Below, in pieces: positions 56,007-64,000 of a DNA stretch of 64,000 nucleotides. Location of the stretch: assembly GCA_965229565.1 (NCBI GenBank), contig OZ245888.1:1-64000 (forward strand). The letters are read 5' to 3'. The stretch comes from JANQNX01 sp040217095 (GTDB lineage: Bacteria > Pseudomonadota > Gammaproteobacteria > Eutrophobiales > Eutrophobiaceae). The notes beneath the pieces are model-generated. The model was not told the DNA's origin and ran no database searches. It saw only the letters and a program-made list of their open reading frames with translations. The translations under genes and the position numbers were made by a program. Numbering within the stretch: the stretch's first letter is position 1; the number at the start of each line of letters is the position of its first letter.

Positions 56007-56124
56007 TGTGTCGCTAGCAGATAATACTTCCAAACTTACATAGTGTTTATTGCTGGTATCTCATTCGTAAGCTATTGTCTGTTTGTCCAATTTTTCAGCA
56101 ACGATCTAAGCTAAAGATACAAAG

Positions 56125-56616
56125 TTAAAAATCATCGTTCTCCGGATCGACTATGTTATTCAACACATATTTCATAGATATCGGTTTTAGCTTTCTTATA
56201 CGCCCTGGTGATAACTGTCCGGATATTGCGTCCAGCGTTTTCGCTGCATTCATGTTGCCCTGTTTATAAGCCGCGTATAACCAAACATAGGCTTGCTCAA
56301 AGTCACGATTGCCCAATACACCAGATTCATAAAGGACACCGAGATTACGTTGCGCCTCGGGATTGCCGGATTTTGCCGATAATTCATACCATTTCAATGC
56401 CTGCCTGATATCACGCCGGACACCCAGACCAAGGTAGTATTGAATACCCAGATAATTCTGGGCCGTGCTATCACCCATCTTTGCTTGCTCTTTCCACAAC
56501 CGGAACGATGTCGCATAGTCGCCCTGGTCAAAGGCCTGCTTCGGGTCTACTTCATTATTACACCCCGTCAGCACTATCAAAAATAATAATACAATTATGT
56601 TGATCTGTTTTATCAA
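56125..56616 (-). CDS. Sel1-repeat lipoprotein
   Basis: 163 residues. Lipoprotein signal with lipobox V-L-T-G-C, then about three Sel1-like helical repeats (A-Q-N-Y-L-G-I-Q-Y-Y-L-G-L-G-V, A-Q-R-N-L-G-V-L-Y-E-S-G, A-Y-V-W-L-Y-A-A). Sel1 repeats mediate protein-protein interactions. Standalone gene, convergent with the kinase gene; no particular pathway can be assigned. Confidence 0.88.
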   Translation of the reverse strand: MIKQINIIVLLFLIVLTGCNNEVDPKQAFDQGDYATSFRLWKEQAKMGDSTAQNYLGIQYYLGLGVRRDIRQALKWYELSAKSGNPEAQRNLGVLYESGVLGNRDFEQAYVWLYAAYKQGNMNAAKTLDAISGQLSPGRIRKLKPISMKYVLNNIVDPENDDF

Positions 56617-56878
56617 GATAATTTCCGCTTATAGTCGAGATTAGTAAATCATTGAGTAAGGTTTCTGCCAACTTGATCATTACCTTGCCGATCGTAACAT
56701 TTCTTTTGTTAAGTTGACGCGATTGAAGGCCGAGGAACTCGAACCATGTTCGAAATCAGCGCCGACCATATCAAAACTAATATAAAACAATAACTTGTAA
56801 CGCTAGACTCTATTTATATTAGCTACAATAAGTTACAGTAAGTATGATTAAGCTTCAAAATTAGATATATAACAATAC

Positions 56879-57280
56879 ATGAAAGATTCTCTTACAAGTG
56901 GCACCCATCATATCGGCTTAACCGTATCGAACCTTGAAGAAAGTGCAGAGTTCTTCATATCACTACTTAATTGGCAGGAAGTACGTAGAAATGACGAATA
57001 CCCGGCCTTTTTTGTCAGTGATGGAGAGATTATGCTTACCCTTTGGGCTGTAAAAGATCAGCCCGGCAATTCATTCAACAGAAAATCTAACGTTGGACTT
57101 CACCATTTAGCGCTCACAGTAAGTAACGAAGAAGCTTTGGATATTCTTTATGAAAAATTATCATCCAGTAATATTGAAATTGAATTTGCACCGGAGCTTC
57201 TTAGAGATGGCCCAGCAAAGCATATGATGTGCTATGACCCAAGTGGCATACGCATAGAGTTCATATGGCCCGGAAAATAA
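56879..57280 (+). CDS. VOC-family (glyoxalase/dioxygenase fold) protein
   Basis: 133 residues. Two beta-alpha-beta-beta-beta modules with the metal-ligand positions H-H-I-G-L-T-V, L-T-L-W-A, H-H-L-A-L-T-V and I-R-I-E-F-I-W, typical of the vicinal oxygen chelate fold. Substrate is unknown; glyoxalase, resistance or dioxygenase functions all use this fold. No Shine-Dalgarno is obvious and the upstream 260 bases are A+T-rich and empty. Not part of an operon. Confidence 0.85.
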   Translation: MKDSLTSGTHHIGLTVSNLEESAEFFISLLNWQEVRRNDEYPAFFVSDGEIMLTLWAVKDQPGNSFNRKSNVGLHHLALTVSNEEALDILYEKLSSSNIEIEFAPELLRDGPAKHMMCYDPSGIRIEFIWPGK

Positions 57281-57301
57281 TAGTAATTAGCTAGATAATA
57301 A

Positions 57302-57398
57302 ATGGCGGCCCGGAGGGATTGACTCGCTACATCCCTGCAGCTCGCACTTCGTGCAAACTGCGTTTGCCCAAATCGGCAATCCTACCGATTTGTCGAAC
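57302..57398. repeat. Hairpin-rich interspersed element resembling the 3' end of the tRNA
   Basis: The start, GGCGGCCCGGAGGGATTGAC, resembles the reversed 3' part of the nearby tRNA-Arg (GCGCGCCCGGAGGGACTCGA). It is followed by three small hairpins: GCAC-TTC-GTGC, GCAAAC-TGC-GTTTGC and AAATCGG-N8-CCGATTT. This looks like a tRNA-derived palindromic repeat or a duplicated att-like end. Whether it occurs elsewhere in the genome cannot be seen here. Confidence 0.5.
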
Positions 57399-57427
57399 AT
57401 CGTTCTCGTCCCACCAACAGTAATCCA

Positions 57428-57458
57428 TAAAAAAAACCACCTTGCGGTGGCTTTCTTA
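57428..57458 (-). terminator. Intrinsic terminator of the tRNA gene
   Basis: On the minus strand GCCACC-GCAA-GGTGG is followed by eight T, directly downstream of the tRNA 3' end. Its shape could also slow transcription from the VOC side. Confidence 0.85.
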
Positions 57459-57462
57459 TGGA

Positions 57463-57539
57463 TGGCGCGCCCGGAGGGACTCGAACCCCCAACCCTCGGG
57501 TTCGAAGCCCGATACTCTATCCAGTTGAGCTACAGGCGC
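57463..57539 (-). tRNA. tRNA-Arg (anticodon TCG)
   Basis: 77 bases including an encoded CCA. The acceptor GCGCCTG pairs with CGGGCGC, D-arm AGCTCAACTGGATAGAG is canonical, the anticodon stem TCGGG/CCCGA encloses CTTCGAA with anticodon TCG, and the T-arm contains GGTTCGAGTCCC. It reads CGA-type arginine codons. Confidence 0.95.
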
Positions 57540-57627
57540 GGCGTATAACCCGGTGTAGTTGGGCGCCATTCTAGCACAATCCTGCTGGACGAAAATGCCC
57601 CTGTTTGCCGCCCTGCAAGCCAGAAAC

Positions 57628-57669
57628 TTGATCTGAATCAATCTGCCAACAGCCCTGCTGGCCTAGTAT
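57628..57669 (+). promoter_or_regulatory. FNR box and promoter of hemN
   Basis: TTGATCTGAATCAA (57628-57641) is a perfect TTGAT-N4-ATCAA site. TAGTAT at 57664-57669 is placed exactly as the -10 element of a class II promoter with the box centred at -41.5, giving a start near 57676, about 28 bases before hemN. The regulator is most likely the FNR encoded at 28519. Confidence 0.85.
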
Positions 57670-57703
57670 TACAGACACTCAACTGTGAGACCAGGAAACC
57701 CGC

Positions 57704-59080
57704 ATGTTTAACAGAGAATTAATCGGCCGTTACGATTTATCAGGGCCCCGTTATACCTCCTACCCATCGGCGCTGGAATTCCATGAGCAATTTGGCATGG
57801 ACCAGTACCAGCGACTAACGGAAAGTACTAACGAGGAACTGGTGCCGCGACCGCTATCGTTATATGTTCACTTGCCTTTCTGTAATACCGTCTGCTACTA
57901 CTGCGCCTGCAACAAGATCATCACTGCTAACCGGGAACGGGCCCGCCCTTACCTGGAGGACCTGCACCGGGAAATTGCGATGCAGGGCAATCTGTTTGAT
58001 AAGGATCGCGTGGTTAAACAAATGCACTGGGGCGGAGGTACGCCGACGTTTATTTCAAATGAGCAAACCATCACTCTCATGCAGAAACTATGGCAGCACT
58101 TCAAGTTGCTTAATGACGATAGCGGTGAGTACTCGATTGAGATCGATCCGCGCCAAATTAAACCGGAAAGCATTGGCCTGCTCAGGACGCTGGGCTTTAA
58201 CCGGTTAAGCCTGGGTGTGCAGGACTTCGACCCAGCCGTTCAACAGGCCGTAAACCGTAACCAGTCATATGAACAAACCCTGTTTTCCTTTGAAGAGGCG
58301 CGTAAACATGGCTTTCACTCCGTGAATATGGATTTGATCTATGGCCTGCCCAGACAAACAGTGGATACTTTCAGCGATACCATTGACAAGGTAATTAATC
58401 TCTCCCCCGAGCGGATTGCTATCTACAACTACGCGCATTTACCACACGTGTTCAAGGTACAAAAGCAGATAAACGAAAACGAACTGCCAGATGCCGAAAC
58501 CAAGCTGCAAATACTGGAGCGCGCAATTCGGACGTTAACAGATGCCGGGTATGTCTATATCGGCATGGACCATTTTGCCAAACCGGATGATGAGCTGGCC
58601 GTGGCGCAGCGCGAGGGACACCTCTACCGTAACTTCCAGGGGTATTCAACCAATGCCAACTGTGATGTTGTTGGTCTCGGTGTTACTTCCATCAGCAAGA
58701 TTGGCAACAGCTATTCACAGAATTACCGCACGCTTGAAGACTATCACGCGGCCATTACGCAAGGGCGTATTCCCGTATTCAGGGGTTACCAGCTGGATTT
58801 TGATGACGAATTACGACGTGAGGTTATCTCCCAACTGATCTGTCATTTCAACGTTTACTTCACCGAGATAGAGAAATTATTCCATATCGATTTTCGTGGC
58901 TATTTCGACGATGAGTTATGCAGGCTTACTGGCATGGTTGATGACGAATTGTTATTCATTGATGCCGAGAAAATTAGGGTATTACCCGCCGGTCGTTTCT
59001 TTATTCGTAATATCTGCTCGGTTTTTGACCGTTACATGAACAAGGAAACCTCGACCAGGCGCTTCTCCAGGATGATTTAG
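57704..59080 (+). CDS. hemN: Oxygen-independent coproporphyrinogen III oxidase HemN
   Basis: 458 residues, the full length of true HemN. Radical SAM enzyme that decarboxylates coproporphyrinogen III to protoporphyrinogen IX without oxygen, an essential step of anaerobic haem synthesis. The cluster motif C-N-T-V-C-Y-Y-C-A-C is at about residue 62, with G-G-G-T-P-T, E-I-D-P-R and G-V-Q-D-F following and the HemN C-terminal domain present. Haem demand is high in this organism (cbb3 oxidase, many cytochromes c). Convergent with cfa, overlapping by four bases. Confidence 0.96.
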   Translation: MFNRELIGRYDLSGPRYTSYPSALEFHEQFGMDQYQRLTESTNEELVPRPLSLYVHLPFCNTVCYYCACNKIITANRERARPYLEDLHREIAMQGNLFDKDRVVKQMHWGGGTPTFISNEQTITLMQKLWQHFKLLNDDSGEYSIEIDPRQIKPESIGLLRTLGFNRLSLGVQDFDPAVQQAVNRNQSYEQTLFSFEEARKHGFHSVNMDLIYGLPRQTVDTFSDTIDKVINLSPERIAIYNYAHLPHVFKVQKQINENELPDAETKLQILERAIRTLTDAGYVYIGMDHFAKPDDELAVAQREGHLYRNFQGYSTNANCDVVGLGVTSISKIGNSYSQNYRTLEDYHAAITQGRIPVFRGYQLDFDDELRREVISQLICHFNVYFTEIEKLFHIDFRGYFDDELCRLTGMVDDELLFIDAEKIRVLPAGRFFIRNICSVFDRYMNKETSTRRFSRMI

Positions 59081-60402
59081 GAATTGGAATACAAGTCGTC
59101 ACGCCTTAATGGTAAAGGCCAGGGCTGCTTCGCCTTACACGCCAATACCTGGTAAATATTGGTTTCACCCTTGTTAAAGTAATAGGCTGAGCCAGACATA
59201 TATAACAGCCAGAGCCGATACGTCGCCTCACCGGCAAGATGTTCAGCCTGGTCCTTGTTGTTATTTAATGCTTGTAACCAGCTTCTCAAGGTCATTACAT
59301 AATGTGGTCGTAACGACTCGACATCGGCAATTTCAAAACCGCAATTTTCCATTGCTTTCAGCACGGTACTAATCCGTGCCAGTTCACCGTCAGGAAAAAT
59401 ATACTCGTTGATAAATCGACGCTCGGGAGAATCATCCCAGCCAGTGTCATTAGTAATACCATGATTCAGAAAAAGGCCATTATCTTTTAGCAGGCGATTA
59501 ATTAAACCAAAATACAATTCAAAGTTTCTTGTACCTATATGTTCAAACATGCCAACGCTTACAATACGGTCATAACTGGCTGTCTGTTCCAGTTCCCTGT
59601 AATCACGCAACTCAATACGAATATCATCCTGTAACCCCAGCTTTGTAATTCGTTGCTGTGCAAGATCATATTGTTGTTCACTGAGCGTGATACCATGCAC
59701 ACTGACTCCATAGCGTTGGGCAGCGTGTATGGCGAGCCCTCCCCAGCCACAGCCTATATCCAGGACATGCATACCGGGCTGCAACCGTAACTTTCGGCAG
59801 ATATGCTCCAGTTTGTCGCCTTGGGCCTCGTCCAGTGTCTGTTTTGCATCCCTGAAGTAGGCACAGGAATAAACCATTTGTTTATCGAGAAACAGGCGAT
59901 AGAAATCATTACCCACATCATAGTGGTGAGAAATCGTTTCACGACTGTTGTAACGCTTGTCTGATTTCAGCTCGTTGGCGTCGCTGATCCTGGCAGGACC
60001 GGACAGACGTGCCAGGGCCAGTATTAACCTGAACTGGTCAAGCAATGGTATTGAGCAATCACGTAAATAGTCCACCAGACTAAACAGATCCTCGAAATCA
60101 CCCTCGACCTCTACATCACCTTGCAGGTAGGCAACCACCAACCTGGACAAGTCTTTATTCAGGATCAGAATGCGCAGCGGATACTGCTTTTTGAAAATAA
60201 GTGTGCAGCTGGCATACCGCGAACCAATGACAGGCAACCCATCCCATAACTGCAACGCGACAGGCCCACGGTAAGATGAAAATAGAATTCGCAAAACATC
60301 CCGACACAGCGCCAGGCTTTGCTGGCCCTGATGCTTTTCTGCACGGTTCCCTTGCAAATAGTTTGATCGAAAATCCGTGTTGTACTGCCGCGTATTGGTC
60401 AT
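59077..60402 (-). CDS. cfa: Cyclopropane-fatty-acyl-phospholipid synthase family protein
   Basis: 441 residues. A N-terminal lipid-binding region precedes a SAM methyltransferase domain with V-L-D-I-G-C-G-W-G-G-L-A, H-G-I-T-L-S-E-Q-Q, and E-H-I-G. The signatures Y-D-V-G-N-D-F-Y-R-L-F-L-D and M-V-Y-S-C-A-Y-F are those of CFA synthases, which add a methylene bridge to unsaturated acyl chains in the membrane. Other members methylate lipids differently, so the exact product is not certain. Monocistronic. Confidence 0.92.
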   Translation of the reverse strand: MTNTRQYNTDFRSNYLQGNRAEKHQGQQSLALCRDVLRILFSSYRGPVALQLWDGLPVIGSRYASCTLIFKKQYPLRILILNKDLSRLVVAYLQGDVEVEGDFEDLFSLVDYLRDCSIPLLDQFRLILALARLSGPARISDANELKSDKRYNSRETISHHYDVGNDFYRLFLDKQMVYSCAYFRDAKQTLDEAQGDKLEHICRKLRLQPGMHVLDIGCGWGGLAIHAAQRYGVSVHGITLSEQQYDLAQQRITKLGLQDDIRIELRDYRELEQTASYDRIVSVGMFEHIGTRNFELYFGLINRLLKDNGLFLNHGITNDTGWDDSPERRFINEYIFPDGELARISTVLKAMENCGFEIADVESLRPHYVMTLRSWLQALNNNKDQAEHLAGEATYRLWLLYMSGSAYYFNKGETNIYQVLACKAKQPWPLPLRRDDLYSNS

Positions 60403-60524
60403 ATTCTACACAATAAGCATAGATCAAATTTTCTACCTGTCATCCCCGGGACGGACACATTTTTCAAAAGAAATGATAATGAATTACCGCAATTTCTTTA
60501 CAATCAAATACTTCACCCCAAGTG

Positions 60525-61844
60525 TTAAGACTGGGTGTCGTTATCCAGGTGCTTTAGCCTCAGAAACACCCTTTCGGCGGTAACTATCAGAGCCATCCCT
60601 ATTATGGCTGCCCATAAAATTAATACATCTGTTTGCGCCTTGACTATCAAGAATGCACAAAGTACGACTACATCCAGCACAATTGCGATGACCAGAATTA
60701 CCGGGTTCGCATTGATGTCCTTATAAAGATAACGTAGCACACCCCAGTGTATGACGATGTCCATAATGATATAAAATATAGCTCCGAGTGATGCAATACG
60801 ACTCAGATCGAAAAACACAGTAAGCAAGATGGCGATGACTACCGTATAAACCAGGGTATGTTTCTGGATGCTACCAGGCATGCCAAAATGGCTGTGTGGT
60901 ACCAGTTTCATGTCTGTCAGCATGGCCAGCATCCTGGAGACCGCAAATACACTTGCTATCACTCCGGATACCGTCGCAATGATTGCAAATCCAACTGTAA
61001 ACCAGAGGCCGTAGTCTCCAAACACAGGACGGGCAGCCTGGGCCAATGAATAATCCCTGGCCTTGACAATTTCATCAATTGACAAGTTGCCACCAACGGC
61101 AAGCGAGACAAGCAGGTAAAGACACACGCAGATGACCAGAGAAATGATAATCGCACGCCCTACATTACGATGCGGATCCTTTATCTCACCGCCACTATTC
61201 GTAATCGTGGTAAATCCCTTGTAGGCAAGAATGCCAAGAGCAACAGCCCCCAGAAAGCCACTTACTGACGTGTCTTCTGGTGTAACTGAAATGCTATCAA
61301 AACTGAAGCCTGATGCATATAACCCTCCGGCAGCCAGGATCACTAACCCACCAATCTTGACGAAGGCCATAAAGAAAGAAAACGTTTGAATAAACTTGTT
61401 GCTAAGAATATTAACCAGGAATGCAAATACCAGTAACGCCACGCCTAGCGCGGGCACAAGCCAGGAGTCAGTTCCCGTATCAAATAGTTGTAACGTATAG
61501 GTGCCGAATGTACGCGCGACAAGACTCTCATTGATGACCATGGAGAAATACATCAACAGTGCAGAGACAGCGGTAACAGCACCCTTGCCATAGGCCTTTT
61601 CCAGGAACATGGCGATGCCACCTGCACTGGGATAGGCATTGGCCATTTTTACATACGAATAGGCACTAAAGCCTGCTACCACAGCCGCCGCAAGAAATGC
61701 CAGGGGGAACCATTCTCTGGCAAGTTCGGCTACCTGTCCCGTTAAGGCAAATATTCCTGCACCGATCATGACACCGGTGCCCATGGATACAGCACCCACA
61801 AGACTAAGGCTGTCCTTATTGTAATGGTTATCGTGATTATTCAT
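60525..61844 (-). CDS. APC-family amino acid permease
   Basis: 439 residues with about twelve transmembrane helices. The N-terminal G-A-G-I-F-A-L-T-G-Q-V, the helix-6 region L-A-Y-K-G-F-T-T-I-T-N and E-I-K-D-P-x-R-N-V-G-R-A-I mark the amino acid-polyamine-organocation superfamily. Substrate cannot be read. A single gene with no partner nearby. Confidence 0.92.
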   Translation of the reverse strand: MNNHDNHYNKDSLSLVGAVSMGTGVMIGAGIFALTGQVAELAREWFPLAFLAAAVVAGFSAYSYVKMANAYPSAGGIAMFLEKAYGKGAVTAVSALLMYFSMVINESLVARTFGTYTLQLFDTGTDSWLVPALGVALLVFAFLVNILSNKFIQTFSFFMAFVKIGGLVILAAGGLYASGFSFDSISVTPEDTSVSGFLGAVALGILAYKGFTTITNSGGEIKDPHRNVGRAIIISLVICVCLYLLVSLAVGGNLSIDEIVKARDYSLAQAARPVFGDYGLWFTVGFAIIATVSGVIASVFAVSRMLAMLTDMKLVPHSHFGMPGSIQKHTLVYTVVIAILLTVFFDLSRIASLGAIFYIIMDIVIHWGVLRYLYKDINANPVILVIAIVLDVVVLCAFLIVKAQTDVLILWAAIIGMALIVTAERVFLRLKHLDNDTQS

Positions 61845-61908
61845 ATAAATAAGATACTTTAAAATAAGGGTTTAGACATGATTGTCAAATAAAATGTCTG
61901 CATCACTT

Positions 61909-62091
61909 CTATTGGCTACGAATTGAGATTCCCATCGTTACCGGCCGAGGTTTTAACCGAGTGTTTGGCAAAATGGAACCAGTAAAAGTCTTTGCATAAA
62001 CAGGAACCATCATATTTAAACTGGTCATCATCCCTGTCGCAGCCATCAACTTAAGTAACTTCCGGCGTTTTAAATAGTACTTGTCTTGCAT
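61909..62091 (-). CDS. Short Tat-signal-bearing ORF (possible remnant)
   Basis: 60 residues that begin with a twin-arginine-like signal: K-R-R-K-L-L-K-L-M-A-A-T-G followed by a hydrophobic stretch to V-P-V-Y-A-K. Only about 27 residues follow before the stop, with no recognisable domain. It may be the remaining N-terminus of a lost Tat substrate or a genuine small exported peptide. The surrounding region is A+T-rich. Confidence 0.45.
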   Translation of the reverse strand: MQDKYYLKRRKLLKLMAATGMMTSLNMMVPVYAKTFTGSILPNTRLKPRPVTMGISIRSQ

Positions 62092-62357
62092 TTTTCACTC
62101 CAAAATAATATAGTTTTGCTTCAACTAGGAAATTAATCATCATTAATATCAAATAACTATCCTCTTTTTAAATTAACATTGGTTAGAATTTGAAGACTCC
62201 AGCCTTCAAGTAAATTTGTATAACATGCAATTATTCGACAATATCAATTACTCCAAGCCTTGTTTATTAAAGTAATATTGAATTCACCTGCTTCTACAAA
62301 AATAGTCCGGTTTTCGTTAGCGCCATACTTAAAAAAGATCCGTTTTAAAAGTTAAGG

Positions 62358-62708
62358 TTAATCTTTTTTGTTATTTCCCTTGGTATTTACAGAAGAAAAT
62401 CCTTGTCTTAATTCATAGCTTATACTTAAACTCAAAACGGTCCTTACCAGGATTACCGATGCCAGTAATGCAATGTGTTCTATGGTGGGAGTATGTATTG
62501 TAGCAAGGATATCTGCTGCTATAAGGAATTCCAGCGCAAAAACCAATCGCTGACAAAATTGTAGACGGAGTGGTTCGACATCATTATTGAGCCCCTTATT
62601 CAACCATGTATGTATTAGATCATACAATGACAAACTGGCCGCTCCGACAATGAACAGGCCCCCAACCCCTTCCAGAATCAATATCATTATATTCAGTAAT
62701 ATTTCCAT
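62358..62708 (-). CDS. DUF1622 membrane protein
   Basis: 116 residues with three transmembrane helices. The central F-A-L-E-F-L-I-A-A-D-I-L-A-T and V-R-T-V-L-S-L-S-I-S-Y-E-L match the DUF1622 family of small inner-membrane proteins of unknown function. It follows the heptahaem cytochrome gene by 17 bases and is probably in the same operon. An RT-type A+T-rich 260-base region without genes lies downstream. Confidence 0.9.
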   Translation of the reverse strand: MEILLNIMILILEGVGGLFIVGAASLSLYDLIHTWLNKGLNNDVEPLRLQFCQRLVFALEFLIAADILATIHTPTIEHIALLASVILVRTVLSLSISYELRQGFSSVNTKGNNKKD

Positions 62709-62725
62709 AATGTATTCACCTTATG

Positions 62726-63490
62726 TTAATGATGCTTATACCAACCGATTTTAGGAATATCATTCCAGTCGTTGGTTTTATGACAGATAAAACATTGAGT
62801 GACATCTGCATGTTTCACGTCGGCTACTTTCATTGACACCATCTTGAAATGTTCCATGTAATGGCTGGGCGGTGCCTGATGACATTGGGCGCAATCCGTT
62901 GACTTCGAACTGGGATGGAGAAATTCGGGGATAGTCCATGTGATGGTTGAATGGCATGTAGTACAGTCTGTGCCAAACAGGTCACGATGAGGGTCTTCAT
63001 TGGAATGACAACTAGCGCAGTTTAACCATGTTTCCTGAACTGATATACGTGCATGTGGTGCTGACATCTTTTCCAGATGGAGTTTTTTATCGACCGACAG
63101 CTCATTACTACCAATCCTTGCCAGCGTCACATGGTTCATTTCCGTCGGGCGCCGTTCACTATCCAGATGCTCGATATGACAGCTACGACAATTGCCTATC
63201 TCTGCATGAAAAGCGGTGGATTGCTTACCCAGTAACGTCTGGTTGCTAGCATGGCAGGTGATGCAGTTAAGCGGTTCCGGTCCCTTAACGGCAGTATGGC
63301 AGGCGGCACAGTTATGCTCCAGAAAAGTATGACCTGCCGATAAGGGACCGGGGCTGGCCATGCGTTGCCAGGTATTCGCGTCCAGCCAACCTGTGATCGT
63401 ATCGTCAGGATGTGGCTTTCCATATTGTGCCCACAGTAAGAGAATGCCGACTATCACTATCGAGCACAGCAAATATGGCCAGAGTTTCAT
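62726..63490 (-). CDS. Membrane-anchored heptahaem cytochrome c
   Basis: 254 residues from MKLWPYLLC (ATG 63488-63490, overlapping the upstream stop as ATGA); the frame extends upstream but over the neighbouring gene. An N-terminal anchor is followed by seven CxxCH sites (C-A-A-C-H, C-I-T-C-H, C-R-S-C-H, C-A-S-C-H, C-T-T-C-H, C-A-Q-C-H, C-F-I-C-H). The spacing resembles class III/cytochrome c7-like electron-transfer proteins; there is no catalytic sign. It is coupled to a cytochrome b-type membrane protein, suggesting a quinol-to-periplasm electron route. Confidence 0.88.
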   Translation of the reverse strand: MKLWPYLLCSIVIVGILLLWAQYGKPHPDDTITGWLDANTWQRMASPGPLSAGHTFLEHNCAACHTAVKGPEPLNCITCHASNQTLLGKQSTAFHAEIGNCRSCHIEHLDSERRPTEMNHVTLARIGSNELSVDKKLHLEKMSAPHARISVQETWLNCASCHSNEDPHRDLFGTDCTTCHSTITWTIPEFLHPSSKSTDCAQCHQAPPSHYMEHFKMVSMKVADVKHADVTQCFICHKTNDWNDIPKIGWYKHH

Positions 63491-64000
63491 GTAAACCACC
63501 TCAGCCCGAAATGTATGCCCCCCCAAATATGCAGAACCAGAAGACCGTAAAGAACAAACGCAATGGTGATATGAAACCTGAGCCACCACTGGAATGCGGA
63601 TTTGAACCATTCATGCATCCTGATTGCATACTCAACCTCGGCCATAGCATCGGCTAGAGCGAGTGCTCGCAAGTGCGGTAAACTTCCTTGCCCAATGTCT
63701 TCCCGTAACAAAATCCGGTTGGCGATCCAGCGTGTGAACAGACCGGAAAACGGACGTACCAGTGCAGCCTGTCCCTGATTGGTAGCCAACTCAGAGGCGA
63801 CCTGACGGTAATTGATTTCCAGTTCGGTAAGTATCTCTTTCTTTTCACTGATAGTTTGCGAAAAACGTTTCAACAAGTAACGGCCTACAAATCCGCTCAG
63901 CACTACCACCAGTGTCATCCCCGTAAGTGCAATACCCAGAGTGCTATCGAATTTGTGGCTTGAATGGATGATTACTAGAATAGGTCCCAGCACCCCGGCG
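63487..64000 (-). CDS. Cytochrome b-like membrane protein, partial (N-terminus beyond window)
   Basis: At least 170 residues; the frame is open to the window edge and a GTG at 63993 is unlikely to be the real start. Helices near I-I-H-S-S-H-K-F-D-S-T-L-G, A-L-T-G-M-T-L-V-V-V-L-S-G-F-V-G-R-Y-L and, at the end, F-H-I-T-I-A-F-V-L-Y-G-L-L-V-L-H-I-W-G-G-I-H-F contain histidines spaced like those of b-haem ligands. A hydrophilic insert of about 80 residues separates the helices. It overlaps the heptahaem cytochrome gene by four bases, so the two are likely partners. Confidence 0.75.
   Translation of the reverse strand, partial: AGVLGPILVIIHSSHKFDSTLGIALTGMTLVVVLSGFVGRYLLKRFSQTISEKKEILTELEINYRQVASELATNQGQAALVRPFSGLFTRWIANRILLREDIGQGSLPHLRALALADAMAEVEYAIRMHEWFKSAFQWWLRFHITIAFVLYGLLVLHIWGGIHFGLRWFT

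Noticed and set aside
56690..56760. Possible tRNA fragment near 56740
   Set aside because: A T-arm-like GGTTCGAGTTCC is visible on the minus strand, but the stem does not pair and no cloverleaf can be drawn.

Overview
The window looks like a chromosomal segment of a gammaproteobacterium with moderate G+C, probably a facultative anaerobe or microaerophile with versatile nitrogen and cytochrome metabolism. The evidence is the layout of the cbb3 oxidase genes (ccoNOQP, ccoGH, ccoIS, a TauE/SafE-like gene, fnr), the NasS/NasT nitrate-assimilation system with sigma-54 promoters, and the anaerobic hemN. Genus cannot be decided from the sequence.

Region 1 (1-17.7 kb) is one end of a giant surface protein. 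A minus-strand gene starting at 17728 encodes an LEPR motif, a DUF4347 domain, a choice-of-anchor-L-like domain, a LamG-like domain, a Calx-beta-like domain and then a 95-residue repeat encoded by a 285-bp DNA unit. The array is apparently identical copy to copy, and at 7962-7980 it flips orientation: about 13 units lie on the minus strand to the right and about 28 on the plus strand to the left. Two repeat-coding frames therefore converge head-on and neither has a C-terminus. This is either a fold-back inversion or, more likely, an assembly artefact.

Region 2 (18.1-29.5 kb) is the microaerobic respiration block: ccoN-ccoO-ccoQ-ccoP-97-aa protein-ccoG-ccoH on the minus strand, preceded by ompW and a DUF6455 gene under a perfect FNR box, a 42-residue membrane protein, then ccoI-ccoS (+), a DsbD/TauE-like membrane protein (-) and fnr (-).

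Region 3 (29.4-32.2 kb) holds an arsenate reductase, a dicarboxylate/glutamate-type symporter and an OmpA-like lipoprotein.

Region 4 (32.3-52.6 kb) is a large nitrate-assimilation and redox block. On the minus strand run nrtA-nrtB-fused double ABC ATPase-nirB-nirD-FAD reductase-nasA, and separately an outer-membrane porin, nasT and nasS. On the plus strand is a five-gene operon: an NAD(P)H/FAD-[2Fe-2S]-di-heme cytochrome b fusion, a multihaem cytochrome with an HAO-like C-terminal half, a Tll0287-like cytochrome, a small cytochrome c and a single-domain globin. Three units (nrtA, porin and the plus-strand operon) each have a sigma-54-type -24/-12 promoter followed by a hairpin leader and an intrinsic terminator just before the first gene, which is the architecture controlled by NasT-type ANTAR antiterminators. 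This ties the uncharacterised operon to nitrate/nitrite and nitrogen status; it is the most interesting candidate for an undescribed system.

Region 5 (52.7-64 kb) contains a small exported protein, two PepSY proteins with an OmpR-type two-component system, a Sel1 lipoprotein, a VOC protein, tRNA-Arg(TCG), hemN under a second perfect FNR box, a cyclopropane-fatty-acid synthase, an amino-acid permease, a short Tat-signal-only ORF, a DUF1622 protein, a heptahaem cytochrome c and a partial cytochrome-b-like membrane protein cut by the window edge.
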